Source: Shouchella clausii
GTDB taxonomy: Bacteria; Bacillota; Bacilli; Bacillales; Bacillaceae_D
Length of the DNA stretch: 64,000 nt
Direction: 5' to 3'
NCBI RefSeq assembly: GCF_001598215.1
Contig: NZ_BCXJ01000004.1
Span: 248,001 to 312,000, forward strand
The notes under the pieces are model-generated. The model saw nothing but the letters and a program-made list of their open reading frames with translations. It was not told the DNA's origin and did no database searches. The position numbers and the translations under genes are program-made. This document shows positions 1-9,220 of the stretch, in pieces (the first letter of the stretch is position 1; each line of letters starts with the position of its first letter).

Positions 1-58
1 AGGTTGTCGTTTTGCCGACTCCGCCCTTGCCGCTTGTTACAACGATCGCTTCACCCAC
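1..58 (-). CDS. minD: MinD septum-site ATPase, N-terminal fragment (gene runs off the window)
   Basis: Only the first 19 codons are present. The reading starts at a GTG at 58 and includes the deviant Walker A P-loop SGKGGVGKTT, the hallmark of MinD/ParA ATPases. A G-rich ribosome binding site (aagggggatgag) lies just upstream. MinD binds the membrane in an ATP-dependent way and recruits MinC to block septum formation away from midcell. It follows minC with a gap of about 30 bases, the usual minCD order at the end of the mre operon. Identity is secure from the motif and context; nothing can be said about the rest of the gene. Confidence 0.9.
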   Translation of the reverse strand, partial: MGEAIVVTSGKGGVGKTTT

Positions 59-87
59 GCTCTCATCCCCCTTTTTCTTTTGTCAAT

Positions 88-771
88 CTAGGAAACGGCT
101 TCCTTGTTGATTTCCGCTGCCACATCCAAAAGCCGCTGCACTCGTTCAATGCGAATGCTGCCGTTCGCCTCATCTAAAAAGGCTGCTTTCATATGATCCT
201 CTACAGCCTCCTCCTTATCGACAAAATACAGCGATTCGTCTGCAATTTGTAACCCAGCAGGAGCCATCATTGCAGCACAAATGCGGGCATCCCGTTTTCC
301 TTCAAACCCAGCATGAGCACGTCCTTTTAAAGCGCCCATTACATAAATGCTCCCTGTAGCCGTCAGGAGCCCGCCAGGATTAATGTCGCCGACAAGCAAG
401 ACATTTCCTTTGACATGGACGACTTGACCAGAACGGATCATTCTCGTTAAAGTCGTTGTTTGCGCATGCTCTTTCATCAATTGTGCTTCTTCCCAAGAAA
501 TCACACCAGAATCATAGTGCTCAATCCGCATATTGCGTCCTTCTGTGACAACCGCTTCTAGCTGCGCTTTGTCTTCCTCATTTAAATACCGGTTGCCCAA
601 ATCCATTTTAACGTAAACAGGCCGATCTTCTTCTCCACTTTTGTAATAATTGGCCGAAAGTTTGTCTGCAAGCTCATTTATTAATTCATCAAAAGAACAG
701 CGGTCATCTAAAAGAAACGTCAACCCATCCTTTGTGCCTTTGATGGTGACGAATGATTTTCCACGTGTCAT
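88..771 (-). CDS. minC: Septum site-determining protein MinC
   Basis: Inhibitor of FtsZ polymerisation that acts with MinD. The 227-aa length is normal for Bacillus MinC. The N-terminal FtsZ-inhibiting domain covers about residues 1-100 and the C-terminal beta-helix domain starts near residue 120, with the typical GNVLLVGDINPGG repeat-like stretch that contacts MinD. The ATG at 771 is preceded by gaggtgat at good spacing. It is fourth in the mreB-mreC-mreD-minC-minD series and shares its direction and probably its transcript. Nothing looks unusual. Confidence 0.95.
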   Translation of the reverse strand: MTRGKSFVTIKGTKDGLTFLLDDRCSFDELINELADKLSANYYKSGEEDRPVYVKMDLGNRYLNEEDKAQLEAVVTEGRNMRIEHYDSGVISWEEAQLMKEHAQTTTLTRMIRSGQVVHVKGNVLLVGDINPGGLLTATGSIYVMGALKGRAHAGFEGKRDARICAAMMAPAGLQIADESLYFVDKEEAVEDHMKAAFLDEANGSIRIERVQRLLDVAAEINKEAVS

Positions 772-851
772 CCACGATCACCTCGGTACCTATCTCTTTG
801 TCGTTTCGTTTCTATCAAGACTAGTTCCACACGATCCGCCAAACTCCTGCT

Positions 852-1376
852 TTAGCGCTGGCGAATGCGCGCTTGCTCTAAGACATGGGCAGCGAGTTTA
901 CGCACAGGGAGAACAATGAGGATCGCAAAAGCGCTGTTTAACACAAGTGTTGGCAAAAGCCGGTCCATAAAAAAGGTGCTCCCTTGCATTTCTGTTACGC
1001 CCAAAACATAAAATAGACCGTATTGGTAGTATTCAAATGCAAAAACAGCAACGATAGCGAGCACGACAGCCCAAAGCGCCGATTCCTTTACAGCTTTTAA
1101 AGGAATCGCAAGCGCATAGCCGAGGCAAGCAAAGCCAAACGTATAGATGCCAAGATAGTTTGTATAGACGACATCAAAGATTAGCCCGAATGCAAGCCCG
1201 TACAACAGCCCTACCTGCTTGCCAGAATAAAGGCCAATCAGCACAATAACGATAAGCGCGAAGCGAGAGACGACGATTTGGTCAGAGCCTGTGTAATTAA
1301 GAAGCAAATTAGGCAACAAGGAGCCTTCTACAACGAGTAAAAAGAGGAGAACGAGCGAAAAGTACGTTCTACTCAT
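852..1376 (-). CDS. mreD: Rod shape-determining membrane protein MreD
   Basis: Integral membrane partner of MreC in the elongasome that guides lateral wall synthesis. The 174-aa protein is almost entirely hydrophobic, with about five predicted membrane segments, as expected for MreD. Its ATG overlaps the mreC stop codon by four bases (ATGA), which indicates translational coupling. Sequence conservation in this family is low, so the assignment relies partly on its position directly between mreC and minC. Confidence 0.92.
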   Translation of the reverse strand: MSRTYFSLVLLFLLVVEGSLLPNLLLNYTGSDQIVVSRFALIVIVLIGLYSGKQVGLLYGLAFGLIFDVVYTNYLGIYTFGFACLGYALAIPLKAVKESALWAVVLAIVAVFAFEYYQYGLFYVLGVTEMQGSTFFMDRLLPTLVLNSAFAILIVLPVRKLAAHVLEQARIRQR

Positions 1377-2254
1377 TCCGACCCACCTTCTTCAAGCAGC
1401 TCCTCATCCATAGACGGTAGATGACGCTGAACGATGAACACATAATCGAGTGCCGAAAAATCTGCTGTTGGGCGAATGTATACATTTTGAGAAAGACCAT
1501 ATTCGTCTGCTTCCGTATGGTCCACTTCTCCTATCAACAGACCAGCCGGATAGACATCGCCAAGGCCTGAAGTCGTTACCGTTTGTCCTTCTTCAATTTC
1601 ACTTTCCACGTCAACTTTGCGCATGATCAATAAATCATTTTCTTCATCATAACCTTCGATGAAACCGACAGCCGTGTCCTCCTCGAGCACCACTTGTGCA
1701 GACACCCGATTTGTCGGATCATTGTCGCTAAGCAGCTGTACGTAGGATGTAAACTTGCTAGTCCGGCTCACTTTGCCGATTAATCCACCTTGCGAATCAA
1801 CAACGGCCATGTCGGCAGTGACTTCGTCTGTTTGTCCGCGGTTTAAGCCAACGTATTGCTCCCAAGCATCTGGAGAACGGTTAATGACAACAGCAGGGAT
1901 TTGATCATAATCGTTTAGCGTTTCGTCAATCCCAAGCATATCGACTAAACGGGCATTTTCTTCTTTTAGGAGGTCCCGTTCCACCGAGATTTGCGTATAC
2001 TCTTCAAGCCGCGCCCGCAAAAGTTGGTTTTCGTTATAGACGTCAAAGATTTCTTGGATGTTTTCATAGATGCCGCCAACAAAATGGGCGGGCCGGGCAA
2101 AGACATTTTGCACCCACCCTATTGCATCACGCATAATTTGTTCCGGCTCTGACAAATCCCGATCCCGATTCATTGAGAATCCAATTAACGCCACTAGAAT
2201 GATAATGCTCACCAGTAAGACGATAAGCTTTTTATTGGAGAAAAAAGACCTCAT
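1373..2254 (-). CDS. mreC: Cell shape-determining protein MreC
   Basis: Bitopic membrane protein that links MreB filaments to wall-synthesising enzymes outside the membrane. It has a short cytoplasmic N-terminus, one membrane segment at about residues 9-27, a coiled coil near residues 65-105, and the extracytoplasmic beta domain with the family sequences VINRSPDAWEQYVGLNRG and VDSQGGLIGKV. Length (293 aa) is typical. The ATG at 2254 follows taaggg. It lies 11 bases after mreB and overlaps mreD. Confidence 0.95.
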   Translation of the reverse strand: MRSFFSNKKLIVLLVSIIILVALIGFSMNRDRDLSEPEQIMRDAIGWVQNVFARPAHFVGGIYENIQEIFDVYNENQLLRARLEEYTQISVERDLLKEENARLVDMLGIDETLNDYDQIPAVVINRSPDAWEQYVGLNRGQTDEVTADMAVVDSQGGLIGKVSRTSKFTSYVQLLSDNDPTNRVSAQVVLEEDTAVGFIEGYDEENDLLIMRKVDVESEIEEGQTVTTSGLGDVYPAGLLIGEVDHTEADEYGLSQNVYIRPTADFSALDYVFIVQRHLPSMDEELLEEGGSE

Positions 2255-2265
2255 CCCTTACACCC

Positions 2266-3300
2266 TTACTTCCAGTCCGATCTTGTTTGGCTACTTGACT
2301 TGCCCCGGAACAAATGAATGTTTTCCAAAGCTTTTCCTGTGCCAATTGCCACGCAGTCAAGCGGTTCTTCAGCGACAATGACCGGCATATTCGTTTCCTC
2401 ACTTAGGACTTTGTCCAAGTTGCGCAACAGCGCCCCTCCACCAGTTAAAACAATGCCACGGTCCATAATATCGGCTGCAAGTTCAGGTGGCGATTGCTCA
2501 AGCGTGCCTTTCACTCCGTCAATAATCGTTGCCACTGTATCCGCCAATGCATTGGATATTTCTTCGGCCGTCACCGTAATGGTTTTCGGCAACCCAGTCA
2601 ACAAATCACGGCCGCGTATGTCCATCTCACCGTTTTGCTCGTCGTCGGAACTGGCCGAACCAATTTCCAGCTTCAACGTTTCAGCAGTCCGCTCGCCAAT
2701 CAGTAAGTTGTATGTCTTTTTCACATATTGAATAATGGCATCGTCCATTTCATCGCCAGCGACACGGATTGACTGGCTCGTGACAATTCCTCCTAAAGAA
2801 ATGATCGCGACTTCCGTCGTACCACCGCCAATATCAACTACCATGCTTCCCGTAGGTTCCCAGACAGGAAGGTTGGCGCCAATCGCAGCCGCAAATGGTT
2901 CCTCTAGCGTATAAGCTTCTTTAGCACCTGCTTGTTTTGTCGCATCTTCAACCGCCCGTTTTTCGACAGCAGTAATGCCTGAAGGCACACATACCATGAC
3001 AGCCGGTTTTTTACTAAACATAGAACTGTTTTTCATTGCCTGTTGGATGAAGTATTTTAACATCGTCGCCGTCGTGTCAAAATCGGCAATCACGCCGTCT
3101 TTCATCGGGCGAACGGCAACGATGTTGCCTGGCGTACGGCCAATCATATTTTTGGCGTCATTTCCGACTGCTTGAATCGAATTTGTATCGGTCCTTAGCG
3201 CGACTACAGATGGCTCGCGTAGCACAATCCCTTTTCCTTTTGTATATACGAGTGTATTTGCTGTTCCTAAATCGATTCCAATATCTTTGCTTCCAAACAT
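2266..3300 (-). CDS. mreB: Rod shape-determining protein MreB (bacterial actin)
   Basis: Actin-like ATPase that forms membrane-bound filaments directing cell-wall elongation. The phosphate-1 motif [12 protein letters not shown] is at about residues 8-19 and the phosphate-2 motif [12 protein letters not shown] near residue 156. The adenosine-binding [11 protein letters not shown] is near residue 290. The 344-aa length is standard. The ATG at 3300 has only a weak upstream purine run, but the N-terminal match MFGxxDIGIDLG supports it. It is the first gene of the mreBCD-minCD unit. A perfect -10 hexamer TATAAT occurs at 3463-3468 on this strand, without a convincing -35. Confidence 0.97.
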   Translation of the reverse strand: MFGSKDIGIDLGTANTLVYTKGKGIVLREPSVVALRTDTNSIQAVGNDAKNMIGRTPGNIVAVRPMKDGVIADFDTTATMLKYFIQQAMKNSSMFSKKPAVMVCVPSGITAVEKRAVEDATKQAGAKEAYTLEEPFAAAIGANLPVWEPTGSMVVDIGGGTTEVAIISLGGIVTSQSIRVAGDEMDDAIIQYVKKTYNLLIGERTAETLKLEIGSASSDDEQNGEMDIRGRDLLTGLPKTITVTAEEISNALADTVATIIDGVKGTLEQSPPELAADIMDRGIVLTGGGALLRNLDKVLSEETNMPVIVAEEPLDCVAIGTGKALENIHLFRGKSSSQTRSDWK

Positions 3301-3536
3301 TTTATATGTACTGTCCGACCAAAATACAGCCGCTGTTACGCTGGCTGCTACCCCTAATGATCAAACAGAAAGCCTCCCTTTATTACACGTAGGTTCGTGT
3401 CTTTTGTTTTTTGTGTTCATAGTGTGAAACATCGCTTGTCATAATATGAAATCATACCCATTATTATATCGAATAACTGCAAAAAAAAATAGCCTTAAAG
3501 TTCCCCAGGCATAAAAATCTGTCCAAAGTCTGACAC

Positions 3537-4229
3537 TCACGAAATCGTTGCTAAAAAACCACGTTCTTTTAGGCTAATAAAACAACCATCACCAACAATA
3601 ATATGGTCGAGTAATTCAATTCCGAGGATGGCTCCAGCTTGACGCAAACGCTTGGTAACACTGATGTCTTCCGGGCTTGGACTTGGGTCTCCGCTAGGGT
3701 GATTATGGAGGCAAATGACGGAGGCAGAGGATGACTGAAGAGCTTCTTTAAATACCTCCCGTGGATGGACAATGCTGGCATTGAGGCTGCCAATAAAGAG
3801 CGTTTTTTGCTTTATCACATGATTTTTTGTATTTAAATACAATGCTACAAAGTGTTCTTGTTGAAGGCCGCGCATATCTTCCGAAACGAGCTCTGCCGCA
3901 TCTTCAGGCGAGGAAATCACGGGTCTTACCAGCTTGGTTTCTTTCTGAATTCTCCTTCCTAGCTCAATCGCAGCAGACAATTCAATTGCTTTAGCCAAAC
4001 CAATGCCTGGCACTTTTTGAATTTCTTCTAACGGCGCTTCACTGAACATCGCCAACGTCGGAAATTTGCTTAATAACGCGGACGCTACATGCAGCGCCGA
4101 GCTTTGCTTCGTGCCTGTCCGAAGCAAAATCGCGACAATTTCTTGATTTGACAATGCTTTGGCCCCTTCACGGATAAACCGTTCCCGCGGGCGTTCTGTT
4201 TGCGGAACATCGCGTATAAGCAACGTCAT
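3537..4229 (-). CDS. radC: RadC/YsxA family JAB-domain protein
   Basis: Member of the RadC family, originally linked to DNA repair; the true biochemical role in bacteria is not settled. An N-terminal helix-hairpin-helix-like part carries VPGIGLAKAIEL (about residues 73-84). The C-terminal JAB/MPN+ metalloprotease-like domain carries the metal-binding HNHPSGDPSPSPED at residues 175-188. The 230-aa length matches B. subtilis YsxA. The ATG at 4229 is preceded by aaaggagttggatt. It lies between maf and mreB, as in B. subtilis. Confidence 0.93.
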   Translation of the reverse strand: MTLLIRDVPQTERPRERFIREGAKALSNQEIVAILLRTGTKQSSALHVASALLSKFPTLAMFSEAPLEEIQKVPGIGLAKAIELSAAIELGRRIQKETKLVRPVISSPEDAAELVSEDMRGLQQEHFVALYLNTKNHVIKQKTLFIGSLNASIVHPREVFKEALQSSSASVICLHNHPSGDPSPSPEDISVTKRLRQAGAILGIELLDHIIVGDGCFISLKERGFLATIS

Positions 4230-4242
4230 AATCCAACTCCTT

Positions 4243-4818
4243 TTAACCGATATTCGGATAGATATGAAATGTTTCCAGCGCTTTTGCTGTTTTTGAAATA
4301 GGTAGCCCCGCTACTGTATAAAAATCCCCTTCTATTCGCGAGACAAAAATGGCGCCAAAGCTTTGAATTCCATATGCCCCAGCTTTATCGAGCGAATCGC
4401 CTGATTGCAAATAGCGCTCTAACCGCTCTGGTGTAATTTCATCGAACGTCACTTTGGCGGCATCGGAAAAAACATGTTCTTTGTTTCCGTGTAGGATGGC
4501 GACGCCTGTATAAACCGTATGGGTGCTATTCGACAATTCCATGAGCATCGTTTTTGCTTCTGTCAAATTCGCTGGCTTGCCTAAATGCTTGCCATTATGG
4601 ACAACAATTGTGTCCGCCCCTAGAACAACCGCATTTGGATGATTAGCTGCGACTGAAGCCGCCTTTCGCCTCGCTAGCTCTTTTACAATGGTGTCATTAT
4701 CCCATGATGGGTCAAACGTTTCCTCTACATTGCTTGGTTGGGTAAAAAATTGATAGTGGCATTGCTTTAAAAACTCGCTGCGCCTCGGGGAACTTGAGGC
4801 TAATAGAAAGGTATTCAT
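4243..4818 (-). CDS. maf: Maf nucleotide pyrophosphatase (dTTP/UTP type)
   Basis: House-cleaning nucleoside triphosphate pyrophosphatase that removes non-canonical or modified pyrimidine nucleotides; overexpression in B. subtilis affects septation. The N-terminal signature LASSSPRR is at residues 6-13, with later conserved motifs VLGADTIV and DKAGAYGIQ. The 191-aa length is typical. The ATG at 4818 has gaggtgac upstream. It is 13 bases before radC, in the conserved maf-radC-mreB order. Confidence 0.94.
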   Translation of the reverse strand: MNTFLLASSSPRRSEFLKQCHYQFFTQPSNVEETFDPSWDNDTIVKELARRKAASVAANHPNAVVLGADTIVVHNGKHLGKPANLTEAKTMLMELSNSTHTVYTGVAILHGNKEHVFSDAAKVTFDEITPERLERYLQSGDSLDKAGAYGIQSFGAIFVSRIEGDFYTVAGLPISKTAKALETFHIYPNIG

Positions 4819-5093
4819 GAAGTCACCTCTACATCGTTTTTATCTAGTGTACAGGTTCTTCGTTAGTTTACCAAATCGTGTACGTGAAAGACAAGACTGT
4901 TTTTTACAGGATTTCTTTAGAGAGAATGTAAATGGAGGGAGCGTATAAGTGTGCCAAACACCCGCCTTCGCCTTAAGATGAACGATTTGTCGCCACTGTA
5001 GTTGAAAACGCTCTCCTCCAGTAAATCGAGCCGCTCGCAAACAAGGAAACATATCGGCGCGAGCAGCATCGATGGCTACTGATTTCGATTGAT

Positions 5094-5111
5094 AACGCCT
5101 GGCAGGCGTAT
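5094..5111 (-). terminator. Short hairpin after the S9 peptidase gene
   Basis: The near-palindrome acgcctg/caggcgt directly follows the S9 peptidase stop codon on the minus strand. Only a few scattered T residues follow, so it is a weak terminator candidate. The 292-base gap between maf (ends 4818) and the peptidase contains no gene I can support; one 70-codon frame there lacks any recognisable features. Confidence 0.4.
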
Positions 5112-7057
5112 CATAACCGATTGGAAAACCAATCTGCTATCGCATTGAGACGTTCGATCCGCAAATTCGGTTTACCACTTCTTGACAGTTCATGATTAGC
5201 ATCTGGGAAACGGATAAATACAGTCTCTTTCCCGTGCTTTTTCAATGCAATAAACAATTGCTCTGCTTGTTCAATCGGACAGCGATAGTCTTTTTCACCG
5301 TGCAAAATAAGCAACGGCGTTTCCACGTTTTCAACGTATTTGAGTGGGGAATGGGCCCATAGCGTTTCGATATCTTGCAAATCTGCTTTTAATTGCCACT
5401 CCGAAAAATAGTAACCGATATCGCTTACGCCATAAAAACTAATCCAATTGGATATCGAGCGTTGCGTAACAGCCGCTTTAAACCGATTCGTATGACCAAT
5501 AGCCCAATTCGTCATAAAGCCACCGTAACTTCCCCCAGTCAGACCGATGCGGTCCTGATCAATCCAGCTATGTTGTCCAATTGTAAAATCAAGGACGTCG
5601 ATTAAATCTTGGAAGTCCCCTCCCCCATAATCGCCACGGACCGCATCAGCAAACGCTTGCCCGTACCCAAGCCCACCACGGGGATTGGTAAACAGCACGC
5701 CAAACCCTTTCGCGCATAATAGTTGAAATTCATGAAAATACGTACGTGCATACATTGCATGGGGACCGCCATGTACTTCTAAAACAAGCGGGTACGTTTT
5801 TCCTTCTTCAAATCCAATTGGCTTCATTAGCCAACCTGCGACAAAACTGCCATCTTCCCGTTTATAGCAAATTTCTTCAAGTCCGCTAAACTCGTACGTA
5901 CGCCGCGGTTGGTCATTGAACGCCGTAAGTTCATGAAGCGTCCCAGTGGCAAGTTCAAGCCGATAGGCCTCGCTAAGCTGTTTGACGTCGCTTATCGTAA
6001 CAATCCCTTGGCCATTTTGAATATCGAATCCATTTATGTGACGCTTTTCATGCGTCACCTGATTCACTGTGCCGTCGAGGCTAAACGACCAAACATTCAC
6101 ATCGCCTTCTTTTGAAACAAGCGCATAAATGGACTGACCATCTTCTCCCCATTTCAACCCATTTGATCCAATATTCTGTAAAAAATCCCCAATTGCAACG
6201 TCGCCAATGGACGCATCAACTTGCCTAGAAAGCAAACGGATCTCTTGCTTTTGGCAATCATAGACATACAACTTCGTCAATGTCGCGTTTTTGTATTCTC
6301 TATCATGGCCTAAGAGAGCGACATAAGAACCATCAGGCGACACGGATCCGCTTTGCACAACCATTGGCTCCTTTGTTATTTGTGTTTTTGCTCCCGTCTC
6401 CAAGTCAATAAACCAAACATCGACCGCGAAGGTAAAATCATTGTTTTCGTCATGGTTGCCAGCAACAAGAATAGCACGTCCATTTGCTGAAAAATCAATT
6501 ACATTTACATCAGCAGGACTATCTGTTACCCACTCCCACTTTTTTGTGGCCATGTCCACTACGCCAATTTGTTTCAAGCTGCCATCAAACAAGCCTCTCT
6601 CGTCTGACTTATATTTCATTGCCTCTATTACTAACGGTTTTGGCCAATCACTGCTTTTCCCTGTTTTTTCAGTCTGTTTATAAGCAGTAAAGGCAATTTT
6701 GCTCCCATCAGGTGACCAAAAAAACGAGTTAACACCATTTTCGACATCCGTCAGTTGTTCAGCTTCCGCCATGCCTTGTTTAACATAGACTTGCATTTTC
6801 CCAGTCCGGTTCGAGAGATAGGCAAGCGCCCCAGTTGAGGACCATTTTGGTGAAATATGCTTATCGTTCCCAAATGTCCATTGAGAAACGTGACTACTTT
6901 TTTGGATGTCCACTCCATAAATATTGGCTATGTAGTCATTTTTTTGCTTGTCCATTTTTGTGACAACCATTGCAGCACTTTTGCCATCAGGCGCTAAAGC
7001 TGGGCTTGTTACCGTTGTTAATTCATATAATGTCTCTGCAGATACGCGGCTTTTCAT
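5111..7057 (-). CDS. S9 family serine peptidase (acylaminoacyl/dipeptidyl peptidase-like)
   Basis: Cytoplasmic serine peptidase of the prolyl-oligopeptidase clan, similar in layout to B. subtilis YuxL. An N-terminal seven-bladed propeller (WD40-like/TolB-like repeats, residues about 10-380) precedes a C-terminal alpha/beta hydrolase. The catalytic triad reads as Ser about 510 in GGSYGGFM, Asp about 590 in GEKDYRCP and His about 622 in DANHELS. I place the start at the ATG at 7057, because gggagg-type SD (aggaggg) sits eight bases upstream; an ATG at 7081 lacks one. It has no signal peptide. It interrupts the maf-spoIIB pair seen in B. subtilis, so it is a local insertion. Natural substrates are unknown. 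Confidence 0.9.
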   Translation of the reverse strand: MKSRVSAETLYELTTVTSPALAPDGKSAAMVVTKMDKQKNDYIANIYGVDIQKSSHVSQWTFGNDKHISPKWSSTGALAYLSNRTGKMQVYVKQGMAEAEQLTDVENGVNSFFWSPDGSKIAFTAYKQTEKTGKSSDWPKPLVIEAMKYKSDERGLFDGSLKQIGVVDMATKKWEWVTDSPADVNVIDFSANGRAILVAGNHDENNDFTFAVDVWFIDLETGAKTQITKEPMVVQSGSVSPDGSYVALLGHDREYKNATLTKLYVYDCQKQEIRLLSRQVDASIGDVAIGDFLQNIGSNGLKWGEDGQSIYALVSKEGDVNVWSFSLDGTVNQVTHEKRHINGFDIQNGQGIVTISDVKQLSEAYRLELATGTLHELTAFNDQPRRTYEFSGLEEICYKREDGSFVAGWLMKPIGFEEGKTYPLVLEVHGGPHAMYARTYFHEFQLLCAKGFGVLFTNPRGGLGYGQAFADAVRGDYGGGDFQDLIDVLDFTIGQHSWIDQDRIGLTGGSYGGFMTNWAIGHTNRFKAAVTQRSISNWISFYGVSDIGYYFSEWQLKADLQDIETLWAHSPLKYVENVETPLLILHGEKDYRCPIEQAEQLFIALKKHGKETVFIRFPDANHELSRSGKPNLRIERLNAIADWFSNRL

Positions 7058-7122
7058 CAAAGCATCCCTCCTGTTTACCATTATAAACAGAAATTTCGAG
7101 TATAGAAAGAATAATAAGGAGT

Positions 7123-7203
7123 AAAACGCGTCCGGCGTTTTCTAGCAGTCTGAATTTATTTCCTATGGACAACCTTAAGAAGAACGCTTCCAGGCGTTCT
7201 TCT
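7123..7203 (-). terminator. Two hairpins downstream of spoIIB
   Basis: A perfect 10-bp stem agaagaacgc/gcgttcttct (7178-7203) overlaps the spoIIB stop codon. A second stem aaaacgc/gcgtttt (7123-7141) ends in four T residues on the minus strand. Together they probably stop transcription of spoIIB before the S9 peptidase gene. Confidence 0.6.
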
Positions 7204-8296
7204 ACTGTTTGATCGCAGCAATGGCATTTTCATAATCGCTTAATGCCTGCAAAAGTGCTTGCTGTGTTGCCCATAATAGTGGTTCCTCTGCTTTTTCTTG
7301 GTACGATTCAAGGTTCACTGTCGCTTCAGAAAGAGCATCACTCATCGCCAATGCGAATGGTTTCGCTTCCTCACCTAACTCATCAAATGCCCCATCACGG
7401 TTGGAACGTAGCTCTGCTACCGCTGTATTCAACTGCTGAAGTTGTCCTTGGTTTAAAGGAGAGTCATCAGCCGCTAACAACTGGCTGGACGACAAATCTG
7501 CGAGAGCGCTATACAGAGAATAAGCGTCTGTGAACCAAGCGGCAGCTGCTTCTCCGCCAGCTTCAGGCACGCCTCCTTCGACTGTATATGTTTTCACATA
7601 GACATCTTGACCTGCTTTTGACACAAGCGCACCAAGTTCTTCGGCACGGGAACGATCGCCAGCAACGCCAACAAACATAAAATACGGCTCCTCCTGGCCG
7701 ATTAATGTTGCCGGCAGCCCTTTGGCCTTTGTTGACTGAATCACTTGCTCCTCTTGTCCTGGCTCATCAAATGCTGCGCCTTGAACAACATCAACTTGCA
7801 TTGTCGGAAAAGCAACCTGCCCACTGGCGGTAACCGAGACCGCTTGCGGTGTCTGATCTTGGGCAGGGCTTGCAATGACAAATTGGTATAGAACAGCCCC
7901 TAGTCCAACGCCGACGACAATCGCTGACACAACAGCAGCTACTATGTTCCATGGAAACGCTTTTGCCGTCCAGTTTATAGGACGCTTCCGTTTTTTCGGA
8001 GGCAGCTTTGGCGACTTTGAACGGTTGCCATCATCCCAAAATCGTTCTTCTTGTCCGCGTTCTTCCCGTTTTCTGTTTAAATCAATAACTTTGTCCGGCT
8101 TCGGCAAAAATTCATCCTCACCGCTGCTATCTTTTATCGCTTCTTCTTCCGGTTTTTGAAAAGGCGTCCCATCCCATGTCAATACTTCCAGTGGCGGGTT
8201 TTCTTCTTGTTCACTCGTTTTAGCGGGTGTCTTTTTTGGCGGCAGTGGTTCGTTGTGATCAAAGCGAAAAGACATTGTTTTTTTGTTGTTTTCCAT
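7202..8296 (-). CDS. spoIIB: Stage II sporulation protein B-like SPOR-domain protein
   Basis: SpoIIB helps septal peptidoglycan thinning and the onset of engulfment. The 364-aa protein has a long charged cytoplasmic N-terminus, a basic patch (KKRKRP, residues 101-106), one membrane segment at about 116-141, and an extracellular part with a SPOR-like segment at roughly residues 200-260 (EPYFMFVGVAGDRSRAEELG). This domain order and the position beside comC and maf match B. subtilis spoIIB. Overall sequence is poorly conserved, so the name rests on architecture plus synteny. The ATG at 8296 follows agaggggtg. Confidence 0.82.
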   Translation of the reverse strand: MENNKKTMSFRFDHNEPLPPKKTPAKTSEQEENPPLEVLTWDGTPFQKPEEEAIKDSSGEDEFLPKPDKVIDLNRKREERGQEERFWDDGNRSKSPKLPPKKRKRPINWTAKAFPWNIVAAVVSAIVVGVGLGAVLYQFVIASPAQDQTPQAVSVTASGQVAFPTMQVDVVQGAAFDEPGQEEQVIQSTKAKGLPATLIGQEEPYFMFVGVAGDRSRAEELGALVSKAGQDVYVKTYTVEGGVPEAGGEAAAAWFTDAYSLYSALADLSSSQLLAADDSPLNQGQLQQLNTAVAELRSNRDGAFDELGEEAKPFALAMSDALSEATVNLESYQEKAEEPLLWATQQALLQALSDYENAIAAIKQ

Positions 8297-8353
8297 TTTT
8301 TATACACCCCTCTCTGCTTTTATTTATATGAGGCTTGTCTATTTTTAGAACGA

Positions 8354-9073
8354 TCAAATCCCAGCGACAAAATAAACAAGCAATGCTGCTGCGCTTATAA
8401 ATGGCGCAAAAGGGATTGCAGTGCCTGATGCAAACTTTCCTAGCACCATTTTCGCTCCTACAAATAATAAAGCCAAACAGGCAGAACAAGCGAGCATAGG
8501 TAAAAACAGCTTTGACCCGAGCACAAAAGCAAGCACGACAAATAATTTCAAGTCGCCACCGCCCATGCTTCCATTAAGACACGCAGCTACGAGCATAAGA
8601 AGCATAACTGTTGTACTGATCGTACTAAGCCACGAAAATGGTACCGGCACGACAAACAAGCGCAAAAAAACAAGGGGAATGGCAAAAAACAACAACACCA
8701 CATTCGGGATTATCATCCGGCTATAATCCGTCATCGACACTAAAAGAAGCATCGCAATGAGAAGAATGGAAACAACCAATTCAAGGCGAAGACCTATCAA
8801 AAGCCAGGCAAGCAGATACAAACAAGCGCTGGCCATTTCGATAAGTGGATAGGAGATTGAAAGAGGCATTCGGCAATGTTTGCATTTACCAGATTGGATG
8901 ACATACGACACAATGGGAATCAACTCAGACGGCCCTAATACACGGCGGCAGCCCTCACAGCGCGACCGTCCCAAAAAACTTAAGCGCAGTGGCACCCGTG
9001 TTGCCGCTACATGGAGATAAGAGCCAATTAGCCCTCCACAAATAGCAGCATAACAGGATATGACGAGAGACAT
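8354..9073 (-). CDS. comC: Type IV prepilin peptidase ComC (competence)
   Basis: Membrane aspartyl protease that cleaves and N-methylates prepilin-like ComG proteins needed for DNA uptake. The cytoplasmic loop holds the paired cysteine motif CEGC...CKHC (residues about 39-75). The two catalytic aspartates are in MTDYSRMIIPN and in the GxGD-type motif GGGDLK. About seven to eight membrane segments follow. The 239-aa length fits. The ATG at 9073 is preceded by ggagaggtgg. It stands between folC and spoIIB, as in B. subtilis. Confidence 0.93.
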   Translation of the reverse strand: MSLVISCYAAICGGLIGSYLHVAATRVPLRLSFLGRSRCEGCRRVLGPSELIPIVSYVIQSGKCKHCRMPLSISYPLIEMASACLYLLAWLLIGLRLELVVSILLIAMLLLVSMTDYSRMIIPNVVLLFFAIPLVFLRLFVVPVPFSWLSTISTTVMLLMLVAACLNGSMGGGDLKLFVVLAFVLGSKLFLPMLACSACLALLFVGAKMVLGKFASGTAIPFAPFISAAALLVYFVAGI

Positions 9074-9220
9074 CTTCCACCTCTCCTTCCTTTTCGTCTT
9101 CGTTTTTCGACGACATTAGCCTGATTCCTGCAAAAATGTTTCAATTTTCTAGTGCAATTCGCCATGTTTCACTCGTGTTAGACGAGCCGCAAATGAAAAC
9201 CTGCTGTATTGTAGGTGTGA

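Noticed and set aside
4840-5052. 70-codon minus-strand frame between maf and the S9 peptidase
   Set aside because: No SD, no recognisable motif, composition unlike a conserved protein; treated as non-coding.
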